NCBI RefSeq assembly: GCF_022376835.1
Contig: NZ_CP084606.1
Coordinates: 124,001-188,000 of the forward strand
DNA length: 64,000 nt
Direction of reading: 5' to 3'
DNA from: Brucepastera parasyntrophica
GTDB lineage: Bacteria; Spirochaetota; Spirochaetia; Treponematales; Treponemataceae
In this document: in pieces, positions 46,228 to 56,818 of the stretch
How positions within the stretch are numbered: the first letter of the stretch is position 1
Layout: every line of letters begins with the position of its first letter
Notes under the pieces: generated by a model
What the model saw: the letters and a program-made list of their open reading frames with translations, nothing else
Databases searched by the model: none
What the model was told of the DNA's origin: nothing
Position numbers and translations under genes: made by a program

Positions 46228-49152
46228 ATGAAAAGTCGTAATACATCCCGCGCATCTTCAGAAGAAAAAACAAAAGCTGCCGAGACTCCTTCCGGCGGTT
46301 TGAATAAGCTGATTGTAAAAGGCGCCCGTGAGCATAACCTCAAGAATATTGATGTTGTACTGCCAAGAGACAAGCTTATTGTTATTTCAGGGCTTTCCGG
46401 ATCCGGCAAAAGTTCTCTTGCCTTTGATACTATTTTTGCCGAAGGCCAGCGGCGCTATGTTGAATCACTGTCGGCCTATGCCAGACAATTTCTCGGAAGA
46501 ATGGATAAGCCTGATATAGACTATATTGAAGGCCTTTCCCCTGCTATTTCCATAGAACAGAAAACGACCCATAAAAATCCCCGTTCAACGGTTGGAACCG
46601 TAACGGAAATATATGATTATTACAGGCTCCTTTATGCCCGCATAGGGTCGCCCCATTGTCCTCAATGCGGAAAGCCGATCCGGGAACAGTCTGTAGACCA
46701 GATTATTAATACCCTGATGGGATGGCCGGAGGGCACGAAAATACAGCTTTTGGCGCCTGTTATCCGGGGTAAAAAGGGCGAACACCAGAAAATTATCCAG
46801 GATGCCAGAAACGCGGGTTTTGTCCGCGCCCGGATTGATGGGCTTCCGGTCAGCCTCGATGAGGATATCAAACTTGATAAACAGAAAAAGCATACTATAG
46901 AAATTATAGTTGACCGTATTGTTTTAAAGCCCGATGTACGGAGACGCCTGGCGGAATCGGTTGAAACGACGCTTGCCAGTTCCGGAGGTATTCTGGTTGC
47001 AACCCGCCAGGACGCTGAGCCGCAGGGGAGAATCATGACGCAAGGGAAACGGAAGTTTTCTTCTCCCAGAAAAGCGCCTGCCCGGACTGCGGAATTTCCA
47101 TACCCGAACTGCAGCCCCGGCTTTTTCCTTCAATAATCCCTACGGGGCCTGCCCTGATTGTACCGGATTGGGCGCACGGCAGGAATTTGATCCCGCTTTA
47201 CTTATGCCGAACCTGGAAATTTCTTTCTATGACGGCGGGATTGTGCCGTATAACCCTGACAGTAATTGGAACCGCAGCCGTTTTGAGGCCCTTGCCGATA
47301 AATATCATTTTTCCCTGTCCGAGCCGCTGAAAAATATTCCAAAAAAAATCATGCAAATAATTATGAACGGTTCGGGAGACGAGACAATAGATTTCGTGTA
47401 TGAAAACAGGGACGGAAGCCACCGGAGCAAATATCATCAGAGCTGGCCCGGAATTATAAGTGATTTAAAACGGCGGTATAATGAAACATTCTCCGAAGGT
47501 CAGAAAGAATATCTGGAAAAATTCATGTCGAACCGGGAATGTGATGTCTGCCATGGCAAACGGCTGAGGCCCGAGGCCCTTGCTGTTACAGTAGGCGGGA
47601 AAAATATTTATGAACTTTCAACCCTTTCTGTAACAGATTCCCTTGAATTTTTCTCTTCAGTCAGACTCACGGAAACCGAACGGCAGATTGCGGAGCAAAT
47701 ACTGAAGGAAATCAATGCCAGGCTCAATTTTATGAAAAATGTCGGACTCGATTATCTTACCCTTGAACGGAAGGCAGCCACGCTTTCCGGAGGCGAGGCC
47801 CAGCGTATCCGTCTGGCAACCCAGATCGGCTCAAGCTTAATCGGGGTATTATATATCCTTGATGAACCATCAATAGGGCTTCACCAGAGGGACAATCAGC
47901 GGCTTATCGATACGCTTCTGTACCTCCGGGATATCGGAAATACTCTGATTGTAGTTGAACATGACGAACAGACTCTCAGGACAGCCGATTATATTGTCGA
48001 CCTCGGTCCGGGCGCCGGTGTACATGGCGGCTATATTGTTGCGGAAGGAACTCCCGAAGATGTTATGAATGCCAAGGCCAGCCTGACAGGCCAGTATCTC
48101 GCCGGTACTCTGAATATGACAGTGCCGGAAGAACGGAAAAGCGGAAACGGTCATTCAATAAAGCTCTCGGGGATCACCGAACATAATTTGAAAAATATTG
48201 ATGTGGAAATACCTTTGGGAGCTTTTACCTGTATTACCGGTGTTTCAGGTTCAGGAAAATCAACACTCCTGTCCGATGTTTTATATCCTGCCGTTTCAAA
48301 CAAGGTTTCAAGAACAAATTACACGGAAGGCGCGTACAGAAAAATTTCCGGCATTGAGCATGTTGATAAAATAATAAATATAGATCAAAGCCCCATCGGA
48401 AGGACCCCCCGGTCAAATCCGGCAACCTATGTCGGAGTCTTCACAGGAATTCGGGATTTATTCGCGAGCCTGCCCGAATCAAAGGCGAGGGGATACCGCT
48501 CAGGACGTTTTTCCTTTAATGTAAAGGGCGGCCGCTGTGAACACTGTATGGGCGACGGAACAATAACCATTGAAATGAATTTTCTTCCCGATGTGTATAT
48601 AACCTGTGATGTCTGTCATGGCAGACGGTTTAACAAGGAAACGCTCGATGTGCGCTATAAAGGAAAAAATATTGCGGACGTACTTGAAATGACCATTGAG
48701 GAAGCAACCGACTTCTTCATACATATTCCCCATATTGCCCGTAAAATGGAAACGCTTCTTTCGGTTGGTCTGGGTTATGTAAGACTCGGGCAGTCTGCAT
48801 TAACGCTTTCGGGGGAGAAGCCCAGCGGGTAAAACTTGCAAATGAGCTGGCGAGACGTTCGACAGGAAAAACACTGTACATTCTTGATGAACCGACTACC
48901 GGACTGCATTTCGCGGATGTAAAACAGCTTATGCAGGTAATAAAACGGCTGGTCGATCAGGGCAATACTGTTGTAATGATTGAACACAACCTGGATGTTA
49001 TTATGCAGGCGGACAGGATAATTGATCTCGGCCCCGAAGGCGGTATACGGGGCGGTACTGTTATCGCTACCGGAACACCGGAAGCAATTGCCGGGTGCGC
49101 AAAATCATATACCGGATATTATTTGAAAGAAATGCTTGAAAGGAATAGATGA
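46228..49152 (+). CDS. uvrA: excinuclease ABC subunit A, three frameshifts
   Basis: Restored length is about 975 residues. The first ATPase domain has [18 protein letters not shown], then the first zinc region (CPQCGKPI and, after the break, [10 protein letters not shown] with CPDCTGLG), the first signature [17 protein letters not shown], and the second ATPase with [35 protein letters not shown] and LDEPTTGLH. Frames are lost at GGGG 47025-47028, T5 47122-47126 and GGGGG 48811-48815; one extra base in each restores everything. It is the DNA-damage recognition subunit of nucleotide excision repair. I start at ATG 46228 because the promoter sits immediately upstream. Confidence 0.95.
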
Positions 49153-52100
49153 TCCGCAGATTTTTAGTTTCTGTAATTGTTTTTTTTCTAATTCCGGCTT
49201 TTTTCTACGCTGCGGACCGGGTTGTAACAATTGAATCAGCCCGGTTTACGGAATATATAAAACTGGATCCTGCAACAGATACTGAAATTCTTGTCCCTCC
49301 TGATCATTCCGGAACAGTTGAAAAAATACGTTTTACCGGCAATGTAGTCATCGTCGTTACTGAAGGTTCTTCAGTTTCACGGATCGGCGCGGATGAAATA
49401 ACCTATGACAAATCCCGCGACATGCTTGAGGCCAGCGGTAATGTCTCATATGAACATACCACAGGGAAAAGTGGTTCAGAAAAATTTTCAGGAACAGCCC
49501 TTTTGTTTAATATCAGAACACAGGAAGGCGTCTTTTTGGGCGGTTCAGTAGTCCAGGATTCCGGACGAAAAGACGGAGACCCCTATACTATTCACGCGGA
49601 AGTTTCCGGCCGAGACTCAAGTTCGACAATGGCTTTTAAGAACGGTGTTATGACCACTTGTGATGAGGAAGACCCGCACTGGTCGATTACCGCTTCCCGT
49701 ATCTGGATTTTGCCGGGAAATGAAATCGCCATACTGAACGGCGTCTTTTTTATTGGACCTCTTCCTGTCTTTTATATACCGGCGTTTTATTATCCGAGTG
49801 ATGAAATGATTTTTCATCCTGTATTCGGATACCGTAACCGGGAAGGAAATTTTATCCAGACCACAACCTATCTCATCGGGCGGAAACCCCTTGCCTCAAA
49901 ATCAAGTTCATCGTCCGGTACGTCTTTCGCTGATTTTCTGCAAAGCGATACATTAAAAGAACAGAAGCGGGAAGGTCTGTTTCTCCGCAACACAAATGAA
50001 GATGCTACAACAGCCAACTCAAATCACCTTAAGCTCCTTCTTGATGGGTATTCAGGGCTTGGCGCAATGATCGGGGTCGACGGACTGTTCCGTCCCACAA
50101 AAGGGTATGTCCGCTCAATTTCATTTTACGCCAACTTCGGATTTTCACGGACGCTTTATAGCCCGCAGTCGGGAATTTCCTATACTACCTATGATTCCAA
50201 TGGTGATCAAAACTGGAATTCAGGATGGTTTTTCGGCAACAAACTCCCGTTCCGGTATAACGGAAATCTATCCATGCAAATGGACAGGGCTCCGTTTGCC
50301 ATCAGTGTTTCAATTCCTCTTATTTCAGACTCAAAATTCAGGGCTGATTTTCTGGACCGCGGCGAAGACTTGAACTGGTTTAATTTTCTTATGAACCAGG
50401 CAGAACTCGCGAAGGGCAGCGATATTTCGGATGAAACATCCTATTCATGGAATATTTCGGGTTCCATCAGGCCCACTATGTCCGTTACAAGACCCTGGCT
50501 CGAAACATTTTCTATAACCTCACTTACCGGGCTTTTGACATTTAACTCGAAAACCAACTTGAGTCTCTCCGGCGAGGAACTTGCATACTCACCCGAGCGG
50601 ACCTTTTTCTATCCCGAAGTTATAAAGCCTTCAATGAACATTTCTCTGGGAGGGACTCTGTTATCCTCCACAAAAAGGTCCCAGACGACCCAGACAAAGA
50701 CTGTTTCGCCCGATATGAAGGACATATTCAATCCTTTTGCGGAAGCGGCAAATATTGATAATCAGGCGGAAAATTCAAACGACAGTCTTCCGGACAAGGC
50801 TGATGTGGACCGGTTTATCAAACTGCCGGGAATAACTCCGAAAATAGCCGCGACATCCGGCCTGTCATCATATTCCGTGACCTGGTCCATGGACCCCAGT
50901 TTTATATATGAGGCCCGGTATAATGCAACCGACTGGCTGGCCCCCGATGAAATTCAATGGGACGAGTTTTCATCGCTTTATTACCAGGTAAAACTTCCGG
51001 CGAAAATTCAGGGGTCCTATAAATGGGACAGCAACTTCTTTTCGGCGACTTCTTCCCTGAATTTTTCCAGCCTGATACAGGACCATCCCTGGCTTTCCGA
51101 CTCTGTATATACTACCCAGTCCGCGAAAGATACTATAAAAGTAAACAATTACAAGGCCACTATGTACAGTATTTCCACAACAGAAAATATAAGTATTGTA
51201 CCCTTTAACCGGAATGATTTTCTGAAGCCCATATCCGCTTCATGGAATTTTACCGGCAATATTGTTAAATCGGAATTTACAGGAACAGCCGATGACCCGG
51301 AATGGGACAGCAATCTGATGAAATGGGACAGAGACTATATTACAACACATTCAGCTACCGGTGTCGTCGGCGTCGCCTTTGGCAATTATACGCAGAGAAT
51401 TTCAGTAACGAGCAATTTGCCCCCGCTCCTTGAATCATATACGGGTTCGGCCTCTTTTGCCTGGCCGTATACCACCGTAACGGTAAATACAAAATTTTAC
51501 GAAAAGGAAACTTCAGGACAAACAGACTGGATATGGGACCCGCTCCGGACCAGTATAAGATTTACTTTTCCGTTTAATCTGTCTTTGGGACAGGATTTTG
51601 TATACAATATCGAAGATAATGAACCGTCACGTCTTCATATTACCGCCGGCTACAAGAACCTGAGTGCATATTATACCCTGAATACCACTATTCCCTATAA
51701 ACTCGTAGAAGGACAGGGCTGGCTTCAGGATGGTACGGAAACCAAATTCATTCCTTCGGACGCAGGATTTTCCTATACGAATAGCCCCCTCAAACTGAAT
51801 TTCTGGAAAAACAGGATATCCATTGAACTTCGTGTTTCCACTAACCTCAAATTTGACCTTCTCCGGCTGACCTCCAGCAGTTTCACTTTTACACCGGGAA
51901 TAACCATAAAAATTCTGGATTTTCTTGATTTTACCTTCAGTTCAAACAGTACAAATGAAGTTATCGCGAGATATTTTCAGGACTGGATGGATTTACCGGC
52001 TCCGCTTCCCGGCGAAACCAATATTCTGGTGGATTTGTTTAAATCTTTTAACTTTTTCAATGAACAGGACCGGATGAATTCAGGTTTTAAGCTGAAAAGA

Positions 52101-52319
52101 CTGAATATGGAGCTGAAACATTATCTGCATGACTGGACTATGTCATTAAAAGTCGCCATTGCTCCGGAACTTAAGACAAGCGGCGGTAATTACCGTTATG
52201 AGTTTTCTCCGACAATTACCTTTGTTGTTGAATGGAAGCCTATCTCCGATATAAAAACTACCGTAAAAACGGAATCAGGCGTATTCTCTCTGAATACTAC
52301 CGATGATGATGACGATTAA
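49149..52319 (+). CDS. LptD/OstA-like outer membrane assembly protein
   Basis: A 1056-residue protein overlapping the uvrA stop (ATGA). A signal peptide ([20 protein letters not shown]) precedes an OstA/LptA-type domain (about 40-185) with [20 protein letters not shown] and [38 protein letters not shown] marks the LptD junction, and the long remainder is beta-barrel-like with aromatic-rich alternating strands, ending in a short acidic tail (DDDDD). In Gram-negatives LptD inserts lipopolysaccharide; treponemes are said to lack classical LPS, so the cargo is an open question. It may export another lipid or a lipid-linked polymer. Confidence 0.8.
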   Translation: MIRRFLVSVIVFFLIPAFFYAADRVVTIESARFTEYIKLDPATDTEILVPPDHSGTVEKIRFTGNVVIVVTEGSSVSRIGADEITYDKSRDMLEASGNVSYEHTTGKSGSEKFSGTALLFNIRTQEGVFLGGSVVQDSGRKDGDPYTIHAEVSGRDSSSTMAFKNGVMTTCDEEDPHWSITASRIWILPGNEIAILNGVFFIGPLPVFYIPAFYYPSDEMIFHPVFGYRNREGNFIQTTTYLIGRKPLASKSSSSSGTSFADFLQSDTLKEQKREGLFLRNTNEDATTANSNHLKLLLDGYSGLGAMIGVDGLFRPTKGYVRSISFYANFGFSRTLYSPQSGISYTTYDSNGDQNWNSGWFFGNKLPFRYNGNLSMQMDRAPFAISVSIPLISDSKFRADFLDRGEDLNWFNFLMNQAELAKGSDISDETSYSWNISGSIRPTMSVTRPWLETFSITSLTGLLTFNSKTNLSLSGEELAYSPERTFFYPEVIKPSMNISLGGTLLSSTKRSQTTQTKTVSPDMKDIFNPFAEAANIDNQAENSNDSLPDKADVDRFIKLPGITPKIAATSGLSSYSVTWSMDPSFIYEARYNATDWLAPDEIQWDEFSSLYYQVKLPAKIQGSYKWDSNFFSATSSLNFSSLIQDHPWLSDSVYTTQSAKDTIKVNNYKATMYSISTTENISIVPFNRNDFLKPISASWNFTGNIVKSEFTGTADDPEWDSNLMKWDRDYITTHSATGVVGVAFGNYTQRISVTSNLPPLLESYTGSASFAWPYTTVTVNTKFYEKETSGQTDWIWDPLRTSIRFTFPFNLSLGQDFVYNIEDNEPSRLHITAGYKNLSAYYTLNTTIPYKLVEGQGWLQDGTETKFIPSDAGFSYTNSPLKLNFWKNRISIELRVSTNLKFDLLRLTSSSFTFTPGITIKILDFLDFTFSSNSTNEVIARYFQDWMDLPAPLPGETNILVDLFKSFNFFNEQDRMNSGFKLKRLNMELKHYLHDWTMSLKVAIAPELKTSGGNYRYEFSPTITFVVEWKPISDIKTTVKTESGVFSLNTTDDDDD

Positions 52320-52378
52320 GGGCTGTGCGGCTTGACGGTACAGCCTGCTTATATGTAAACTGTTGGAAAGGGGATTAT

Positions 52379-53326
52379 TTGGAGACTGGTTATACTATTG
52401 TTTTCAGTGACAAGGAAACACTTTCAGCTTTATGCGGTGTAAACGACGGAAATCTGGAAACAATTGAAGAATATCTGGGAGCTCCCGTCGTAATCAGGGG
52501 TAATGAAATGACTGTGGTTACCTCGGATGACGATACCTGTGTAAAGTTCCAGACGCTTATTGACAGGGTTTTGTCAGAACATCCTGAAAAAGTACAGAAT
52601 TCTTCGGACATGATTTTTTCTCTGATTTCACGCCTGAAAACGGATCCGGTCACCGGACTCGAACATACCTATATTCAGATACCTCACGGATTTTTCCGTA
52701 TTTATCCCAAAACAGCCGGTCAGGCGGAATTAATCTCAAAACTGTATAAACACCCCATTGTTTTCTGTCTGGGGCCGGCCGGTACCGGAAAAACCTTTCT
52801 TGCGGTGGCCCAGGCTCTCAAAATGGTTCTGAGCCATGAGGTCAGAAAAATCGTATTAACCAGACCTGTAGTTGAAGCGGGCGAAAACCTCGGTTTTTTG
52901 CCGGGCGATCTTGAACAGAAAATCAATCCCTACCTCCGGCCCTTATACGATGCGATGGAATTGCTTGTTTCTCCGGAAATAGTAAAACGGATGGAAGAAT
53001 CCCATATGATAGAAATTGCCCCTCTGGCCTATATGCGCGGCCGCAGCCTTGATAACGCTGTGGTTATTCTTGATGAGGCCCAGAATACTACCCGGGAACA
53101 GATGAAAATGTTTTTAACCAGGCTCGGGTGCAATGTAAAAGCAATTATCACCGGCGATATAACGCAGGTAGATCTGCCGCCGAAGCAGGAATCCGGCTTA
53201 TCCCATGCGGTACGCATATTGCAGAATGTCCCGGAAATTGCGATAATTTCACTTGGAAATCAGGATGTTGTCAGAAATCCCTTGGTAAAAAAGATAGTGC
53301 AGGCCTATGAACAGGAAAAAGTTTAA
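52379..53326 (+). CDS. phoH: PhoH-like ATPase
   Basis: A 315-residue protein. I prefer the TTG at 52379, preceded by AAAGGGG, over an in-frame GTG at 52325, which has no site. An N-terminal KH-like region (LSALCGVNDGNLETIEEYLG) is followed by the PhoH ATPase: Walker A FCLGPAGTGKTFLAVAQAL, then TRPVVEAGENLGFLPGDL, YMRGRSLDNAVVILDEAQN (Walker B) and ITGDITQVDLP. PhoH proteins act in RNA metabolism and often sit next to ybeY, as here. Its stop overlaps the HD gene by 20 bases. Confidence 0.9.
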   Translation: METGYTIVFSDKETLSALCGVNDGNLETIEEYLGAPVVIRGNEMTVVTSDDDTCVKFQTLIDRVLSEHPEKVQNSSDMIFSLISRLKTDPVTGLEHTYIQIPHGFFRIYPKTAGQAELISKLYKHPIVFCLGPAGTGKTFLAVAQALKMVLSHEVRKIVLTRPVVEAGENLGFLPGDLEQKINPYLRPLYDAMELLVSPEIVKRMEESHMIEIAPLAYMRGRSLDNAVVILDEAQNTTREQMKMFLTRLGCNVKAIITGDITQVDLPPKQESGLSHAVRILQNVPEIAIISLGNQDVVRNPLVKKIVQAYEQEKV

Positions 53327-55568
53327 TATTTTTGAAAATAAATATGTATTTTCATTTCTCGGAAACTTACATAAAAACAGTAAAATTCTGCTGCTTCTCG
53401 CTATTGCCTTTCTCCTGTTGATTACCGTCACGTATCTCAGCAGTATTGAAGAAAGCGGACTCGGGCGGCTGAACCTTTCCGACTTTGAAATAGGAATGGT
53501 GGCAGACCGGGATGTAATAGCCTCCCATGAAATATCGTATATAGACGAAAAGGCCACAAATATCCGAAAAGAGGCTCGAAAGCAGACTGTAACCGCTATT
53601 TTCCAGTATAACCGTGATTCCGCGGCTATGATAACGGATTTTTCCGCTTTTATTACCTTCCTGAAAACAAAAATGCAGAATATGACAAGGTTTGACCAGT
53701 TTCTGCTTGAAGTACAGCAGGAATATCCGGGATATTTTCAGCCGGAACAGCTTGAAGCTCTCTATGAATCCTCAAACCGCAATGATATTCTGTCGACTGC
53801 GCAGGATATTTATACCCTTGCGATAAATGAAGGCATCGCGGCCTTTCCTGATCAGGGAATGGAACGGTTCAACCAGAATGATATCGAGATTATCCGTTAC
53901 ATCAATAACGTTCCGGACCGTTCCGAAGTTTCCAAAAAATCGGTATTAACCCTTGATAATTTTGAACCCTGGGTAAAAACAGAGCTTTCAGCAATGAACA
54001 AACCTGCTTCATTCCTGAATATGGTCCTGATGCTGACAAAGCCCTTCCTGAAGGAAAATCTCATATACCAGAGTAAAGAAAGCGATCTGAAGCTTGAAAA
54101 CGCCGTAAAGCTGGTGGCTCCGGTCGTTGTGGTAATTCCGGCGGAACAGAGAATAATCAGAAGAGGCTTTGTTATTTCCGAAGAAAACTACAGGCAGCTT
54201 GAGGCCCTTGCGAAGACGGGCGTCTATATAAATTTGCAGCGTTTCTGGGGGCCGTATTATTTTTGCTGGTCCTTGCCATTGCAGCTTTCTTTGTTTTTTC
54301 GGCAGGAACCTCAGGCCCTTCCTATGAATTCAAATTTCTTGTTTTTATGGTGGTCCTGTTCTGCATAATTTATCTTGCCGTCCTCGCCGTGATGCGCCTC
54401 GAAGCCTTTGATACTCCTCTGAAAATCGCCCTGCTTATGCCGGCGGCCATGGCCGCAATGCTGGTAACCGTTCTTCTTAATCAGCAGACCGCTATACTTT
54501 TTGTGGTCATGCTGTCGCTGGGTATTCTGTGCGCCTCGAATTTCATGCTGGCGCCGACCCTGTTTGCTTTTTTCTCCGGAATAGCAGGGGTCAGCGTTAT
54601 CAGGAATATGCGCAAAAGATTTGATCTGGTAAAATCCGCCTGCATCCTCGCGCTTATAAATCCGCTTATTATTATAGTGATTTCCGTTGCCCTGCCTGAT
54701 CCGGTGAACGACCTGTCCTTTTTGATCGCTATGGCCTCGGTTAACGGATTTATGGGCGGAATCCTTGTTATAGGATTTTTACCCATACTGGAAACCGCGC
54801 TCAATACTTCGACAAGTTTCCGTCTCATGGAATTTTCAGACCTGAACTCGCCGATAATGAAAAAGATGCTTTTAACAGCTTCCGGTACATATAATCATTC
54901 AATTATGGTCGCTACTCTCGCGGAAAGTGCGTGCCGGGAAATAGGCGCGGACCCGCTGGTTGCAAGAGTAGGGGCTTATTATCATGATATAGGAAAAATG
55001 GAGCAGAGCGAATATTTTGTTGAAAACCAGGTCGACGGGAACAAGCATCTGGCGCTTAATCCAAGGCTGTCCGCAACCGTTATACGGAGTCATGTCAAAC
55101 AGGGTGTTGAAAAAGCAATACAAATGAGGCTGCCCCGTCAGGTTGTTGATATTATTGCGGAACATCATGGAAACAGTGTTATCTCCTATTTCTATAATGA
55201 AGCGAAAAAACTTGACGAAACGGTTGACCCCGAAAACTTTACGTATCCGGGAAATCCTCCGCGTTCCAAGGAATCGGCTGTGGTTATGCTTGCCGACGTT
55301 GTTGAGGCCGCCTGCCGCACGCTCGAGAAACCTTCCGTACCGCGGCTTGAAAAATTCATAACGGAACTGGTAAACAAAAAATAGAAACTAACCAGCTGGA
55401 TAATTCCGAATTGACTTTTCACGAAATAGGAATTATTAAAAAAACATTTGTTAATATTCTTGCCGGATATTATCATTCGCGTATAGAGTATCCGAATCAG
55501 AAAGACCCTGACGAGGCTCCTGCAAAAAACAGGGAAGGCTCAAACGGAAAGAAAAAAATGAGCAATAA
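53307..55568 (+). CDS. 7TM-HD phosphohydrolase (PgpH/YqfF family), two certain frameshifts
   Basis: Restored length is about 754 residues. Order: N-terminal membrane helix (about 25-45), extracytoplasmic 7TMR-HDED domain (about 60-310), seven membrane helices, and a cytoplasmic HD domain (TASGTYNHSIMVATLAESAC; VGAYYHDIGKMEQSEYFVEN, with HD intact). Breaks are at 54242-54251 (T3 or G5 run) and A6 55376-55381; the restored C-terminus is TFVNILAGYYHSRIEYPNQK, usual for the family. Whether it then reads into YbeY or stops at 55568 depends on the A7 run at 55552-55558. Related proteins hydrolyse cyclic di-AMP. Confidence 0.88.
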
Positions 55569-56028
55569 CAGCATTACCATTACTTCCGAACCGCCTGTCC
55601 CGGCCCAAAAATGGTTTGCAGACGCAGAATTATTCATATCAAAAATTCTTGATTATCTTGATATAGATAATTGGGAAATTTCCATACTCTTCTGCGATGA
55701 CGCTTTTATCAGCTCGCTGAATGCGAAATACCGCGGTATTGATTCTCCGACCGATGTTCTTTCTTTTGAGCAGGGAGATGAGTATATTGATGATAATGAT
55801 ATTACCTGGTTTAATGCCGGAGATATTGCAATCAGTCTTGACACCCTGCGCGCCAACTCGGAACATTTTTCTGTTGATATTAATGAAGAATTAAAACGTC
55901 TGCTGGTTCATGGAATACTGCATCTTGACGGTATGGACCATGATGACAATTCACCTGAGCAGGATATGCTCCAGTTTCAGGAACATATCCTTGCCGGATT
56001 TGCAGACGATGTTGTATTTAAGGAATAA
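55558..56028 (+). CDS. ybeY: endoribonuclease YbeY
   Basis: A 156-residue protein from ATG 55558. The family motifs are ISSLNAKYRGIDSPTDVLSF and the zinc-binding LLVHGILHLDGMDHDD (HGxLHLxGxDH). It processes 16S rRNA ends and controls ribosome quality. Its start lies inside the C-terminal tail of the HD gene. As printed, the frame is continuous with the HD protein; one more A in 55552-55558 would make the HD protein end NEQ-stop and give an ordinary overlap. Confidence 0.92.
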   Translation: MSNNSITITSEPPVPAQKWFADAELFISKILDYLDIDNWEISILFCDDAFISSLNAKYRGIDSPTDVLSFEQGDEYIDDNDITWFNAGDIAISLDTLRANSEHFSVDINEELKRLLVHGILHLDGMDHDDNSPEQDMLQFQEHILAGFADDVVFKE

Positions 56029-56031
56029 AAC

Positions 56032-56816
56032 ATGGGATTATTTGGTAAACTTGGAAGTAAAAAAGGCAATGATACGTCGGTGGTTTTAAGCGAAGATATT
56101 GCCGAATCTCTGAATGAAGAAAAACGTGATATGATACAGGGGGTTGTTGATTTATCAGAAACCTCCGTCAAGGAAGTTATGGTCCCGAGGATTGACGTTG
56201 ACTTTCTTTCAATAGATACCGGCGGAACAGCCCTGCTGGCAAAGGTTGCTGAAAGCGGACATTCCCGTTTTCCTGTTTACGGTGACTCCATAGATAATGT
56301 TATCGGAGTTCTGTATGTAAAGGATTTGATTCAGCTGATTGCCCGGAAAGAGGAAATCAACCTTGAAAAGATTATACGGAAGCCTTTTTTTGTGCCTGAA
56401 TCAAAACGGATAGACGCTCTTTTACGGGAATTCAAGCGCCGGCATGTTCATATTGCCATCGCAATTGATGAGTACGGCGGCGTATCCGGTATTGTTTGCA
56501 TGGAAGACATAATAGAGGAAATCGTCGGAGATATTCAGGATGAATTTGATAACGAACGCGAAGATGTGCTGCCCATAGGTGACGGTGTATGGCTTTGCGA
56601 CGCGCGGGCAAGTCTGGATGATCTCACGGATGTGTTTCAGGAAGAAATGCCGGTAAATGAAGAATTTGAAACCCTGGGAGGTTTTGTCTTTGACCTGCTC
56701 GGTAAAATACCGGTAAAATATGAAAAGGTTTCCTGGAAAAATTTTGACTTTATTATTCAGGATATGGAAGGTCACCGTATAAACACGGTTAAGATTGTAA
56801 GAAAAAAGAAGGATAA
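56032..56816 (+). CDS. CorC/TlyC-type CBS-pair protein
   Basis: A 261-residue restored protein. A CBS pair (about 45-170; VKEVMVPRIDVDFLSIDTG, HSRFPVYGDSIDNVIGVLYV, IDEYGGVSGIVCMEDIIEEI) is followed by the CorC_HlyC domain (LPIGDGVWLCDARASLDDL; EFETLGGFVFDLLGKIPV). There are no N-terminal membrane helices. As printed the frame runs on to 56886 through 27 odd residues over the signal peptide of the next gene; one more A in the A6 run 56802-56807 gives VRKKEG-stop at 56814-56816. These proteins are linked to Mg/Co efflux; TlyC in treponemes is called a haemolysin on weak grounds. Confidence 0.88.
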
Positions 56817-56818
56817 AT

